Part shown: positions 15,943-25,923 of the stretch, one piece after another
Numbering within the stretch: the first letter of the stretch is position 1
How the letters are laid out: every line of letters starts with the position of its first letter
DNA from: Thalassobius sp. I31.1
Lineage (GTDB): Bacteria; Pseudomonadota; Alphaproteobacteria; Rhodobacterales; Rhodobacteraceae
Reading direction: 5' to 3'
DNA length: 64,000 bases
Assembly: GCF_003031585.1 (NCBI RefSeq)
Contig: NZ_PWAA01000063.1
Span: 1 to 64,000, forward strand
Translations under genes and position numbers: made by a program
Notes under the pieces: generated by a model
What the model was told of the DNA's origin: nothing
The model's database searches: none
Seen by the model: only the letters and a program-made list of their open reading frames with translations

Positions 15943-17487
15943 ATGACACATTTTCAGACCCACCGCCCTTCGCTTGATGACATACTTAACGGAACTCCGC
16001 TGACCCCGGCGGAGAAACAGCTGCTTGCAGCCTGTAAAACCAATGGCATCGTGAACCTGAGCGATGATGTCCCGAAAGAAGTGAACCCTGAAAACAGTAT
16101 TCGGGGAGATCTGATCTGTTTTTTGTTGACGGGAGGGGATCATAGCTTTCCACCACATCGCGAGGGTGTGCGTATAGGCGGTGCAACAATTACGGGGCGA
16201 TTGAAGCTACGTAGCTGTCAAAGTGCTTTGAACTTGGTGTTGTTAAACTGCCGCATTCTGTTTCGACCAGATTTCACGGATTGCACTTTGAGAAAATTGG
16301 TGTTGTCAGGATCAAGCGTTCCTGGCATGCTGGGTGAAAGAATGCACGTGCATAATGACGTGTTCTTACATGACGATTTCCATTCTTCCGGGCGAATATC
16401 GCTGAATGGCGCTGACATCGGGGGGCAGCTTAGCTTCAACGGGGCGTGCCTGGAATCCAAATATGGCGTTTCCTTGCAGGCTCATAGCCTCAAGGTTATG
16501 AGAAACCTCTATCTTGGTGACGGCTTCTTGGCTGCAGGGGTAGTGGATTTAAATGGAGTACAATTGGGTGGTAGCCTATATTGTACTGAGGGGGGATTTA
16601 AGGCAGGGATCATACTTGAAGACGCCACAATTGGTTCGAATCTGTTTTTGCGAGCCGTAAGAGAAGTCACAGACGAACTGAACTTACGGAATACCTCTGC
16701 GAAAATTTTGGTAGATGATCCGGAAATTTGGAATGAGCCAGATGTCATATTATTAGATGGTTTTACCTATGATGGAGTGGGTGCAAACCTGCCATCTTTC
16801 GATAGACTTCAGGTGCTGGAAAATCATGCATCACAATTTGATGCTGACGTATTTTATGCGCAACCTCATACTCATCTGGCCCGTCACTATCAAAAAAACG
16901 GGGAACGCCAGGCTGCTGCTCGGGTGTTGTATGATCGAGAAAGGCGACAGGCGGCGGCGGAATGGGCGCGGGCGCATGGGACGCTGGATGGGAGCTGGCG
17001 CGAAGCCTTTCGCTGTCAGGGCGCGGATTTTGTGCAGATGTTCCGCTGGATCTTTCAGGCATTTGCAGGGTTTGGGCACAAACCGATGCGGGCGTCTTAT
17101 TGGACGTTGGGGACTGTGGCGTTTTCGATGCTTTATTTTCACCTCACCTATATCAATGGGCAGATGGTGCCGAATTCGGATATCATTCTGAACTCGCAGA
17201 CCTGGTTGAGGGTTGTGGCCTCTGAAGTTTCCAATCCGGCGGAGGTCTGGGGGCGGACGTTTCCCGGCGGTGATTATGAAACCTTCTCGGCCATTGGATA
17301 CGGTTTTGATCTGTTTGTGCCGCTGGATGCGCTGGGCCAGGAGTTGGCATGGGCACCAAGCTACAGTCGCGGGTGGTGGGGCAGTTTCGGGCATTATCTG
17401 CGCTGGCCTATTCAGATTATGGGCTGGGTTCTGACGGCGATTGGGGCGGCGCTTCTGACCGGTCTGATCGGGCGGGATCGCGAATAG
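15943..17487 (+). CDS. Two-part protein: repeat-rich N-half and membrane C-terminus, unknown function
   Basis: 514 residues. About 60-300 is a right-handed beta-helix-like region in which short segments recur (IGGATITGRLKLRS, LNGADIGGQLSFNGACL, LNGVQLGGSLYCTEGG), like divergent pentapeptide repeats. A helical segment follows (HLARHYQKNGERQAAARVLY), then two to three membrane helices (about 390-410 and 485-505). The first ~900 bases look clearly AT-richer than the rest of the gene, which suggests a composite origin. I know related bacterial proteins of this layout only as uncharacterised. No Shine-Dalgarno sequence is visible. It is divergent from rimO. Confidence 0.6.
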   Translation: MTHFQTHRPSLDDILNGTPLTPAEKQLLAACKTNGIVNLSDDVPKEVNPENSIRGDLICFLLTGGDHSFPPHREGVRIGGATITGRLKLRSCQSALNLVLLNCRILFRPDFTDCTLRKLVLSGSSVPGMLGERMHVHNDVFLHDDFHSSGRISLNGADIGGQLSFNGACLESKYGVSLQAHSLKVMRNLYLGDGFLAAGVVDLNGVQLGGSLYCTEGGFKAGIILEDATIGSNLFLRAVREVTDELNLRNTSAKILVDDPEIWNEPDVILLDGFTYDGVGANLPSFDRLQVLENHASQFDADVFYAQPHTHLARHYQKNGERQAAARVLYDRERRQAAAEWARAHGTLDGSWREAFRCQGADFVQMFRWIFQAFAGFGHKPMRASYWTLGTVAFSMLYFHLTYINGQMVPNSDIILNSQTWLRVVASEVSNPAEVWGRTFPGGDYETFSAIGYGFDLFVPLDALGQELAWAPSYSRGWWGSFGHYLRWPIQIMGWVLTAIGAALLTGLIGRDRE

Positions 17488-17504
17488 AGCGCGCCGGGAA
17501 CATT

Positions 17505-17527
17505 GGGGGCATATTTTGCCCCCTTGT
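17505..17527 (+). terminator. Hairpin after the repeat/membrane protein gene
   Basis: GGGGGCA (17505-17511) pairs with TGCCCCC (17517-17523), followed by a short T-rich tail. The remaining bases up to argD (17528-17769) hold no gene; a TTGACA hexamer at 17695-17700 may be the -35 box of the arg operon. Confidence 0.6.
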
Positions 17528-17769
17528 CTTCCCCCTGCGATTTGGCTAAGCCAGCATCTATGAACGCAGCAATCCTCAAAACCGTCCTCCGACGACGCTG
17601 ATTGAACCGGGCCACTGGCACCGGGGTTTTCCTGTGAAAACCGCCTTCATCTGCGCGAAATGCGCGCAACACCTTAAAACACCCTTAAATAAAATTGACA
17701 TGACCCCCGGGGTTTGGCAGCAATTGCTTTTCGCAGCCTCAAACCGGACCATCTGAAAGAGGAAACATC

Positions 17770-18945
17770 ATGATCCCCTCCGTTTTGCCGACCTATGCAC
17801 GCGCACCGCTGTCCTTTGTAAAGGGCGAAGGCTCCTGGCTGATTGAGGCTGATGGCCGACGTTTTCTTGATTTGGGTGCAGGCATTGCCGTGAACGCGCT
17901 CGGGCACGCAAACCCGGCGCTGGTTGAGGCCCTGACAGACCAGGCGCAGACGCTTTGGCACACATCCAACCTGTATGAAATCCCAGCGCAGACAAAGCTT
18001 GCGGATCAGCTGGTTGAGGCGACGTTTGCTGATACGGTGTTCTTTACCAATTCCGGCACCGAGGCCTGTGAACTGGCCGTCAAAATGGCGCGGAAATACT
18101 GGTATGATAAAGACCAGCCGGAGCGGGTTGAGATCATCACCTGGGAAGGCTCTTTTCATGGTCGGTCAAGCGCCGGTATCGCGGCGGCAGGGTCTGAAAA
18201 GATGGTCAAAGGGTTTGGCCCGATCCTGGAGGGCTTTGTGCATGTGCCCTTTGGCGACGTCGAAGGCACAGAAGCCGCGATCAATGACAAAACTGCTGCG
18301 ATCCTTGTGGAACCTGTACAGGGCGAAGGCGGCATTCGCCCGATTGAAAACGCCGATCTGATGGCCCTGCGCGCGATGTGCGATGAAAACGGCATTCTGC
18401 TGATTTTTGACGAGGTGCAATGTGGCGTTGGCCGGACCGCAAAACTGTTCGCCCATGAGTGGGCCTATATCGCACCAGACATTATGATGGTTGCCAAGGG
18501 CATTGGCGGCGGCTTCCCTCTTGGTGCGGTTCTGGCGACGGAAAATGCCGCCAGTGGCATGGTTGCGGGCACGCATGGATCCACCTATGGCGGCAACCCC
18601 CTGGCCTGTGCCGTGGGCAGTAAAGTGATGGAGATCGTATCAGATCCCGAATTCCTGGAAGACGTCAGCCGTCGTGCCGGTCTTTTGCGCCAGAAACTGG
18701 AAGGCCTTGTGGCCGCGCACCCTGAGGTGTTCGAATTTGTTCGCGGTTCCGGCCTGATGCTGGGTCTGCGCTGTAAGGCTGTGAATATGGATGTGGTAAA
18801 CGCGGGTTATGCGAATGGCGTGATCACCGTGCCGGCTGCGGATAATGTCATCCGTCTGCTGCCGCCTCTGAACATCTCTGAAGACGAAGTTTCTGAGGCC
18901 GTGACACGCCTTGATGCAGCGGCCTCTGCCGTTGAACAGGCCTGA
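17770..18945 (+). CDS. argD: Acetylornithine aminotransferase
   Basis: 391 residues, a class III PLP aminotransferase. The substrate/PLP region FTNSGTEACELAVKMARKYW, the aspartate of LLIFDEVQCGVGRTAKLFAH and the PLP lysine in MMVAKGIGGGFPLGAVLA are all visible. It converts N-acetylglutamate semialdehyde to N-acetylornithine in arginine synthesis, and may also serve lysine synthesis. AGAGGAAAC precedes the ATG. argF follows after 15 nt, an arrangement common in Rhodobacteraceae and a strong support for argD over other class III enzymes. Confidence 0.93.
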   Translation: MIPSVLPTYARAPLSFVKGEGSWLIEADGRRFLDLGAGIAVNALGHANPALVEALTDQAQTLWHTSNLYEIPAQTKLADQLVEATFADTVFFTNSGTEACELAVKMARKYWYDKDQPERVEIITWEGSFHGRSSAGIAAAGSEKMVKGFGPILEGFVHVPFGDVEGTEAAINDKTAAILVEPVQGEGGIRPIENADLMALRAMCDENGILLIFDEVQCGVGRTAKLFAHEWAYIAPDIMMVAKGIGGGFPLGAVLATENAASGMVAGTHGSTYGGNPLACAVGSKVMEIVSDPEFLEDVSRRAGLLRQKLEGLVAAHPEVFEFVRGSGLMLGLRCKAVNMDVVNAGYANGVITVPAADNVIRLLPPLNISEDEVSEAVTRLDAAASAVEQA

Positions 18946-18960
18946 AGGAGGGCCGTGTAA

Positions 18961-19887
18961 ATGAACCATTTTCTCGATATTAACAAAACCTCACCCGATG
19001 ATCTGCGCTATATGATCGACAATGCGGCTGCGATGAAAGCGGCCCGTGCGGGCATGCCAAAAGGCACACCGGATGCGGATCAGCCGCTGGCAAACCACAT
19101 GGTCGCACTGATCTTTGAAAAGCCATCCACCCGGACACGTGTTTCATTCGATGTTGGCGTGCGCCAGATGGGCGGCCAGACCATGGTGCTGTCCGGCAGT
19201 GAAATGCAGTTGGGGCATGGCGAAACCATCGCCGATACCGCACGCGTGTTGTCGCGTTACGTTGATCTGATCATGATCCGTACGTTTGAGGAACAAACCC
19301 TGCTGGAACTGGCCGAATACGCGACCGTGCCGGTGATCAACGGCCTGACAGATCGCACCCATCCTTGTCAGATCATGGCGGATATCCTGACGTTTGAGGA
19401 AAAGAACGGCCCGATCAAAGGCAAGAAAGTTGTCTGGTCTGGTGACGGCAACAACGTGTTTGCAAGCTTTGCCCATGCGGCGGGTCAGTTCGGTTTTGAT
19501 CTGACGTTCACCGGCCCTGAACCGCTGGACCCGGAAATGTGTTTCATTGAGGAAGCCCGCGCCAAAGGCGTGAAAGTCGAGATCGAGCGCGACCCGAACA
19601 AAGCCGCCGAAGGTGCCGATCTGATCGTGACCGACACCTGGGTGTCCATGCATGATCCACAATCCGCCCGTGAACGCCGCCACAATCAACTGCGCGGATA
19701 TCAGGTGACGGACGACCTGATGTCAAAGGCGAAAGATGACGCCTTGTTCATGCATTGCCTGCCGGCGCACCGCGATGAAGAAGCCACCAATTCCGTGATG
19801 GACGGCCCACAATCGGTGGTCTTTGATGAGGCCGAGAACCGCCTGCACGCCCAGAAAGCCGTGATGCGCTGGTGCCTTGGGAAATAA
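18961..19887 (+). CDS. argF: Ornithine carbamoyltransferase
   Basis: 308 residues. The carbamoyl-phosphate motif STRTRVSF and the ornithine-side motifs [15 protein letters not shown] and [15 protein letters not shown] are present. It makes citrulline from ornithine and carbamoyl phosphate. It is the second gene of the argD-argF unit, with AAGGAGGG just upstream of its ATG. A terminator follows. Confidence 0.95.
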   Translation: MNHFLDINKTSPDDLRYMIDNAAAMKAARAGMPKGTPDADQPLANHMVALIFEKPSTRTRVSFDVGVRQMGGQTMVLSGSEMQLGHGETIADTARVLSRYVDLIMIRTFEEQTLLELAEYATVPVINGLTDRTHPCQIMADILTFEEKNGPIKGKKVVWSGDGNNVFASFAHAAGQFGFDLTFTGPEPLDPEMCFIEEARAKGVKVEIERDPNKAAEGADLIVTDTWVSMHDPQSARERRHNQLRGYQVTDDLMSKAKDDALFMHCLPAHRDEEATNSVMDGPQSVVFDEAENRLHAQKAVMRWCLGK

Positions 19888-19896
19888 CAGGAAAAC

Positions 19897-19930
19897 AACG
19901 GTCCCTGGTTTTCAGGGGCCGTTTTCTTTT
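19897..19930 (+). terminator. Rho-independent terminator of argDF
   Basis: AACGG-T-CCCTG pairs with CAGGG-G-CCGTT around a short loop, followed by TTCTTTT. Confidence 0.8.
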
Positions 19931-20036
19931 GTCTGATCTGGTTTTGTTAAATCTGTAGCAAGGAATAGGCGCGTAGCCTGACTGCGATTCTATTGTGCCC
20001 CTATGCGGGCCAGATTTACAGATCAGGGACCTGGCG

Positions 20037-21293
20037 ATGAGTTTTGTAGAAAAACGTGATGTGTTCCGCCCCGAAAGTGGCGAAGCTCCGTTTGGCATTG
20101 AAGAGATTTTCTTTTCACATACGGATGATCGCGGGATCATAAAATCAGGGAATTTCCTGTTTCAGAAGATTTCGCATTATTCCTGGGATGAACTTCTGGG
20201 GGCACCCCATAAAATCATCCGGCATGAAGACATGCCCAAAGGGGTTTTCCACCTGTTGTGGCAGACGATTCAGGCCGGTAAACCAATGGGCGCCTATATA
20301 AAAAACCGGACAAAGGATCAGCTGGAGTATTGGGTTTTTGCCGTGGTTCTCCCTTATAATGGCGGCTATCTTTCAGTGCGGATCAAGCCATCAACTGAGG
20401 TGCTCAACAAAGTTGTAAAACTGTACAGCGGGGCGCTTGAAAAGGAAAAGGACGGCACGCATTCCGCAGCTGAAAGTTCCGACTATATCGTTGCCGGGAT
20501 TCAGGAAATGGGTTTCAGCGACTATGCGGCGTTTTGTAGTCATGTACTTGCCCAGGAGCTTTCAAGCCGGGATGCTTTGCTAAAAAGGTCTGCAAGCACC
20601 AGCAAGGACCGCTTTCAGAGCATGCTGAATGCGGCGTCTGACCTTCAGGAAGAAACCGCAGGGCTATCTCAGGCTTTTGAAGCGATTGGTACGATTCCAA
20701 CCAATCTGCGTGTCATTGCAACACGTCTTGAGGCTGCCGGCGGTGCCATCAGTGTTCTGTCGCAGAATTACTGGGCGATGTCGCAGGAGATTTCCGGCTG
20801 GTTTAACAACTTTGTCGCTGATCCTCGCAGCGATTTTGCCAAAATCAGGGATACAATTGATGAATGCTGGATGCTGCATTGCACGGCCCGGATCCTTCAT
20901 GAAGCAGCGACGGATTTTGAGCGGGAAAGACGTCAGTTGGGGACGATAGAAACAGACACTGAAAAGAAAAGTCTGGACCAGCTGGCGACAGAACAGACAG
21001 CGCTTGCGAACAAAGGGCTGAAAAAGATTGCGGAAGAAGCAGAACGGATTGCGACAGCCATCACTGTAATGAGGCGCTATATTTCCGGGCTGAGCATGAC
21101 CCGTGTGATGTGTAAAATCGAAAGTGCGCGCTTACCACGAGGCGGCGATAGCCTGTCGGACATAATCGAACAGCTTGGTGCGTTTCAGGGCACAATAAAC
21201 CGACAGCTGGGAACAATCGAAAATATGAGTCGAAATATTCAGTCCATGGCCCAGACACTTATTCAGGAACAGAACGGGGGCGTCGCCTCCTGA
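20037..21293 (+). CDS. Aer-type PAS domain protein without a transducer domain
   Basis: 418 residues from ATG 20037 (MSFVEKRDVFRPESGEAPFG); an in-frame upstream start at 19995 is less likely. A PAS domain at about 18-120 resembles the FAD-binding redox sensor of Aer (SGNFLFQKISHYSWDELLGA, IRHEDMPKGVFHLLWQTI). The remaining ~300 residues are helical and coiled-coil-like (TDTEKKSLDQLATEQTALAN), with no membrane helix and no recognisable methyl-accepting signalling tip. It could be a cytoplasmic redox or energy sensor acting through its coiled coil. Partner not visible nearby. Confidence 0.65.
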   Translation: MSFVEKRDVFRPESGEAPFGIEEIFFSHTDDRGIIKSGNFLFQKISHYSWDELLGAPHKIIRHEDMPKGVFHLLWQTIQAGKPMGAYIKNRTKDQLEYWVFAVVLPYNGGYLSVRIKPSTEVLNKVVKLYSGALEKEKDGTHSAAESSDYIVAGIQEMGFSDYAAFCSHVLAQELSSRDALLKRSASTSKDRFQSMLNAASDLQEETAGLSQAFEAIGTIPTNLRVIATRLEAAGGAISVLSQNYWAMSQEISGWFNNFVADPRSDFAKIRDTIDECWMLHCTARILHEAATDFERERRQLGTIETDTEKKSLDQLATEQTALANKGLKKIAEEAERIATAITVMRRYISGLSMTRVMCKIESARLPRGGDSLSDIIEQLGAFQGTINRQLGTIENMSRNIQSMAQTLIQEQNGGVAS

Positions 21294-21430
21294 AACGTCG
21301 GCAATTATTCTCGCTGGAATACCAGGCGCAGCTGGCTTAGTTTAAGTCGGGCAACCGATCATATTTCAAAAGCTTGCATGTGGATGAAAAATCAGAAATG
21401 GTTGCGCTAACATTTCTGGAGTAAATTACG

Positions 21431-22840
21431 ATGCGCGAAGCGAACGTTGGTTTGATCGGTTTGGGAACGATGGGCAGTGCACTGGCGCTGAACATCGCGG
21501 AAAAGGGCTTTAACCTTGCGGTCACTACTTTGCATCCGGACCGGGTAGATGAATTCCTGACGGGTGCCGGTGAGTTGGCCGAAAATCTTGTAGGGGCGAA
21601 ATCCGCAGATGAAATAGTCGCCGCTCTGACGCCGCCCCGTTCTCTGATCCTGCTGGTGCCGGCTGGTCCCGCAGTTGATGCCATTGTTGAAACATACGCA
21701 CCTTTGCTGTCTCCGGGTGATACGATCATTGATGCCGGGAACGCGAATTTCCACAACACCCGCAAACGGGCTGAGGAACTTGCTGCCAGGGGGCTGAATT
21801 TTGTCGGCATGGGCGTGTCTGGTGGTGAAGAAGGTGCGCGCAACGGCCCTTCCATTATGGTGGGCGGGGCGAAAGACAGCTACGTTCCACTGCGCCCGGT
21901 GATCGAAGCCATCGCTGCGAAATTCGAAGGGGATCCCTGTGCCGACTGGCTGGGCCCGGATGGCGCGGGTCACTTCGTTAAAACTGTACATAACGGCATT
22001 GAATATGCTGACATGCAGATGATCGCAGAGGTTTATGGTCTGCTGCGTGATGGTGAAGGTGCTGCACCCACGGATGTTGGCACCCTGTTTGAGAGCTGGA
22101 ACGCCGGAAAGCTGAACTCGTTCCTTATGGAAATCAGCGCCGAAATCCTTCAGGCCAGTGATGATGCGACAGGCACACCGGTGGTCGATGTGATCATGGA
22201 TAAGGCGGGTCAGAAGGGGACCGGTCGCTGGACAGTGATTGAGGCGCTTTCACTTGGTCAGTCTGCCAGCACCATTGAGGCGGCTGTTGGGGCACGTGGC
22301 TGGTCTGCGGACCGGGAGGCACGGGCAACTGGGGAAAATCTATTCCCGGGTGATACGGGCAAATGTGAATTTGACCGTACAGATCTGGAAGATGCACTGC
22401 TTGCGGCCCGCATTATCGCCTATGCACAGGGTTTTCAGGTGTTGACCGCAGCCTCTGAGGAATACGAATGGGGCATCGACATGGCGCGTGTTGCGGAAAT
22501 CTGGCGCGCAGGATGTATCATTCGCTCTGCGCTTCTGGATGACATTTCTGATGCTTTCCGTTCTGACCTTCCGGATGGTCGTTTGTTGTTTGCACCGGCC
22601 TTTCATGATGCATTGACGAAAGGCACAGACGCGATGCGCCAGATCGTTTCCACCGCAATTCTGCAAGGGCTTCCCGTGCCGGCGTTCTCTGCCGCACTGG
22701 CCTGGTTTGACAGCATGCGTCAGGCCCGCGGAACAACAAACATGGTGCAGGCACAGCGTGATTTCTTTGGCGCGCATAGCTTTGAACGGCTGGATCAGCC
22801 CGGGTCACATCATGGCCCATGGGCGCAGAAGGACAGCTGA
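21431..22840 (+). CDS. gnd: 6-phosphogluconate dehydrogenase (decarboxylating)
   Basis: 469 residues, the length of the dimeric enzyme. The Rossmann motif is GLIGLGTMGSALALNIAEKG, with GMGVSGGEEGARNGPSIM (substrate loop) and GHFVKTVHNGIEYADMQM (catalytic Lys/His/Asn). It oxidises 6-phosphogluconate to ribulose-5-phosphate, CO2 and NADPH in the pentose phosphate pathway. GGAG lies 9 nt before the ATG. It stands alone and converges head-on with the NUDIX gene with no bases between stops. Confidence 0.95.
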   Translation: MREANVGLIGLGTMGSALALNIAEKGFNLAVTTLHPDRVDEFLTGAGELAENLVGAKSADEIVAALTPPRSLILLVPAGPAVDAIVETYAPLLSPGDTIIDAGNANFHNTRKRAEELAARGLNFVGMGVSGGEEGARNGPSIMVGGAKDSYVPLRPVIEAIAAKFEGDPCADWLGPDGAGHFVKTVHNGIEYADMQMIAEVYGLLRDGEGAAPTDVGTLFESWNAGKLNSFLMEISAEILQASDDATGTPVVDVIMDKAGQKGTGRWTVIEALSLGQSASTIEAAVGARGWSADREARATGENLFPGDTGKCEFDRTDLEDALLAARIIAYAQGFQVLTAASEEYEWGIDMARVAEIWRAGCIIRSALLDDISDAFRSDLPDGRLLFAPAFHDALTKGTDAMRQIVSTAILQGLPVPAFSAALAWFDSMRQARGTTNMVQAQRDFFGAHSFERLDQPGSHHGPWAQKDS

Positions 22841-23302
22841 TCAGAAATGGCGTAACAAGCCCTGCAAGGCGGGTTCTCTGACCTGCCTTGCAGCAATTTC
22901 CGGTTTGAGCCATCGTAAACTGCGGCGGCCTGCTTCCGGAAATTTATCGGACATTTCTATGACCTGACAGGTGAAAACCTGAACGCGGCAGGTTCGTATG
23001 TCACCTTTTTTCGATAGTTTTTCGTATAGATAGCTGCCAATCGGGCCAACGGAATATATGCCGTGCGCCACACCGGCTTCTTCCCATGCTTCCTGGCGGG
23101 CCGTGTCACGCAGTGTTCTTCCGGGTTCTGACCAGCCCTTTGGCAGGATCATCCGTTTTGTGCGCAAACTTGTGATCAGCAGGATTTCGTGGCCCTGCAA
23201 ACCTTCGCGAAAACACAGCGCCCCGGCCTGGTCATAGACTGGCTGTCCGGGCAGTTCCGGGTCGTCATAGCGGCAGGCGTGGCGTAAGACTTCGGGTTTC
23301 AT
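22841..23302 (-). CDS. NUDIX hydrolase
   Basis: 153 residues. The Nudix box runs from PKGWSEPGRTLRDTARQE to AWEEAGV and keeps the catalytic REUxEE core as RQEAWEEAG. Strand segments before it (AGALCFREGLQGHEILLITS) match family topology. It hydrolyses a nucleoside diphosphate-linked compound, possibly a diphosphoinositol polyphosphate or capped nucleotide. The exact substrate cannot be told. The stop codon directly abuts that of gnd. Confidence 0.88.
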   Translation of the reverse strand: MKPEVLRHACRYDDPELPGQPVYDQAGALCFREGLQGHEILLITSLRTKRMILPKGWSEPGRTLRDTARQEAWEEAGVAHGIYSVGPIGSYLYEKLSKKGDIRTCRVQVFTCQVIEMSDKFPEAGRRSLRWLKPEIAARQVREPALQGLLRHF

Positions 23303-23372
23303 CAGGCAACCGATAATTGCGATAAGTGACCTTATACCCCTTCAATATCACAGTTTTCTGACAGAAATCAGG

Positions 23373-25832
23373 TCAGCGCTTTCGGGGTTTTGCGCGCAGA
23401 GTTGGCGGGGCTTCGGTCGGGTCTTCCGGCCAGGGATGTTTGGGGTAACGCCCACGCATGTCTTTGCGCACATCTGCCCAGGATGTTTTCCAGAATCCGG
23501 GAAGGTCCGATGTCACTTGCAACGGCCTGCGGCCTGGGGACAGCAAAGTCATCCTCAACGGTTGCGGGGGGGTGCCAACACAGGGATGCTGCGTTGTGCC
23601 GAACACTTCCTGAATGCGCAGCTCAATTGTCGGGGTTTCACCGCTGTAGTCGATCGCGATCTTATTTCCCAGGGGGCTGATGAAATGCGCAGGCACCAGG
23701 CGATCAAGTTCCATCAGGATGTGATGCGGCAGGTAGGAACGCAGGGCTTCCAGCGTGTCAAAGCTACGAAGCGCCCGGCTTGTACGGGGGATATCATTTG
23801 CCGTCACAAACCAGGGCAACAGCCAGGTATCTGCGTCTGTGTATAAAGCGGCATCCGACAAATCCGGCACATCGGCCTGCCCGGTCAAAAGGCGGGCACG
23901 GGCCAGAAACAACGCAGACTTACTGCCGAAGGGGGGGCGCAATTCCTGCCAGGCTTTCAGTGCTTCCTGCGCCAGCGCGTCTTTTGAAACATCCTTCCAG
24001 ATCTGATCACTTAATGCGATTGCGCCCATGCGTTCCTGGGTGCGGGCGTGGATGCGATCATCCCGCCGGGACCAGACGCAGCTGTTTGTTTGTACAATAC
24101 GGTCGCCGAATAACCCGCGTATCTCTGCTTCCGAAATAGTGAGTCCCATACGCATTTTCGCTTCCCGGCGATCCCCGTCCAGATCTGTGGCAACCAGCAG
24201 GCGTTGCCCGGCCAAAGGGTCTTCGGAATTTAGAATTGCGCCTTTGCCGCCGCTCATCAGATAGCGCGGATCGTCGCCGGGGCGACGCAGGGAGATACGA
24301 TCAGGGTACGCAAGTGCGGCCATTTCAGCGGTGCTGAAGCTGCGGAGTGGTTTTATTCCGGCTGTGATTTTTGCAAGACGTTTTGCGTCATCCCTGATGC
24401 GTTGCAATGTGCCCCGATCCGGCGGGAAAGATGCGTCACGTGGGTTTTTCAATGCGCTCAGACGCAAGGACAGATCCGCAGGCGCATGGCGTGGCAGTGG
24501 GTCGCGATCCGCCAGCAGAGCAGCGAGAGGTGCAGCATCCTGTCCGCAGGTGACCAGCATATGCGCAAGACGCGGATGCAGGGGCAGGGCAGCAATAATG
24601 CGGCCATGCGCGGTAATCAGTCCTTTTTCGTCCAGCGCACCCAGATCATTCAAAAGGCTTTGGGCGGCGGACCACATGCCTGTGTCTGGCTGCGTCAGAA
24701 AGGCCATTTCCGACGGATCGCTCGCCCCCCAGAGAGCCAGTTCCAGAACCAGCCCGCAAAGATCTGCGCTTTCAATTTCCGCAGGGGGGAAGCCGGCCAG
24801 TGCCCCTTCTTCGCCCCTGGTCCAGAGCCTGTAGCATACGCCAGGGGTCAGGCGTCCTGCGCGGCCCTGGCGTTGTGTGGCTTCGGCTTTGGTCACGCGT
24901 TCCGTCACAAGCCGCGACATGCCGGACCCTGCATCAAAGCGTGCCCGCCGGGAACGACCAGCATCAACCACGATGCGGATGCCATCAATGGTCAGGGAGG
25001 TCTCAGCGATGGACGTGGCAAGCACCACTTTCCGCCCTTTTTTTGCGGGCTGAATGGCGGTGCGCTGGGCTTTGAAATCCATCGCGCCGAAGAGAGTGAA
25101 AACCTGACAATCCACAGGTACGCGGTCGCGCAACAGGACTTCCACCCGCCTGATCTCGCCTTCACCGGGCAGGAATGCCAGCAAGCTGCCGTCTTCGGTA
25201 TCAAGCGCCTGCAAGATCAGATCTGCAACACCTTCTTCGAGGCGGGCTTTTGATGCGCGGGGTTTGTCAAGCCAGCGTGTTTCCACCGGATAGGCGCGGC
25301 CTTCTGATGTGACCACCGGAGCGTCCCCCAGCAGTTTCGCCACGGGTTCGGCATCAAGTGTCGCGGACATTACAATCAGCGTCAGGTCATCGCGCAGGAC
25401 CCCACGGATTTCACTGATCAGCGCAAGCCCCAGATCCGCATTCAGGGACCGTTCGTGAAATTCATCAAAGATCACGCAGCTTACACCAGTCAGTTCAGCG
25501 TCGCTCTGGATCATTCGGGTCAGAATGCCTTCGGTCACCACTTCGATCCGGGTTTTTGCGGAGGTTTTGCTTTCTCCGCGAATGCGATACCCGACTGTTT
25601 CACCGGCCTTCTCACCAAGGATTTCAGCCATCCGCGTCGCAGCCGCACGCGCCGCAAGACGGCGCGGTTCCAGCATGATGATGCGCCCTTCGGGAATAAC
25701 ATCAAGAAGCGCCAGCGGCACTTTGGTGGTTTTACCCGCACCGGGTGGGGCCTGCAGGACGGCCTGACCATGGGTTTTCACTGCAGTCAGCAGGTCGGGC
25801 AGGACATCATCAATGGGAAGCGCAAAAGACAT
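23373..25832 (-). CDS. hrpB: ATP-dependent helicase HrpB
   Basis: 819 residues, full length for HrpB. DEAH-family motifs: Walker A PPGAGKTTKVPLALL, DEFHERSLNADLGLALISEI (motif II is DEFH, as usual in HrpB), MSATLDAEPVAKLL, and motif VI TQRQGRAGRLTPGVCYRLW. The HrpB-specific C-terminal domain ends in DMRGRYPKHPWPEDP. It is a probable RNA helicase of unsettled role. It starts divergently from meaB, whose true start lies about 90 nt away. Confidence 0.93.
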   Translation of the reverse strand: MSFALPIDDVLPDLLTAVKTHGQAVLQAPPGAGKTTKVPLALLDVIPEGRIIMLEPRRLAARAAATRMAEILGEKAGETVGYRIRGESKTSAKTRIEVVTEGILTRMIQSDAELTGVSCVIFDEFHERSLNADLGLALISEIRGVLRDDLTLIVMSATLDAEPVAKLLGDAPVVTSEGRAYPVETRWLDKPRASKARLEEGVADLILQALDTEDGSLLAFLPGEGEIRRVEVLLRDRVPVDCQVFTLFGAMDFKAQRTAIQPAKKGRKVVLATSIAETSLTIDGIRIVVDAGRSRRARFDAGSGMSRLVTERVTKAEATQRQGRAGRLTPGVCYRLWTRGEEGALAGFPPAEIESADLCGLVLELALWGASDPSEMAFLTQPDTGMWSAAQSLLNDLGALDEKGLITAHGRIIAALPLHPRLAHMLVTCGQDAAPLAALLADRDPLPRHAPADLSLRLSALKNPRDASFPPDRGTLQRIRDDAKRLAKITAGIKPLRSFSTAEMAALAYPDRISLRRPGDDPRYLMSGGKGAILNSEDPLAGQRLLVATDLDGDRREAKMRMGLTISEAEIRGLFGDRIVQTNSCVWSRRDDRIHARTQERMGAIALSDQIWKDVSKDALAQEALKAWQELRPPFGSKSALFLARARLLTGQADVPDLSDAALYTDADTWLLPWFVTANDIPRTSRALRSFDTLEALRSYLPHHILMELDRLVPAHFISPLGNKIAIDYSGETPTIELRIQEVFGTTQHPCVGTPPQPLRMTLLSPGRRPLQVTSDLPGFWKTSWADVRKDMRGRYPKHPWPEDPTEAPPTLRAKPRKR

Positions 25833-25923
25833 AATGGCTTATTGCCGCAGGGGCCGCGCGGGATCAAGCTTGTCTGATGCAATGTGTACCGCCATAAAGG
25901 CCAAAACGCGAGGAGAGCAGGCA

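Noticed and set aside
17695-17723. Sigma-70 promoter for argDF
   Set aside because: TTGACA is present, but no convincing -10 box lies 16-18 nt downstream; kept only as a remark.
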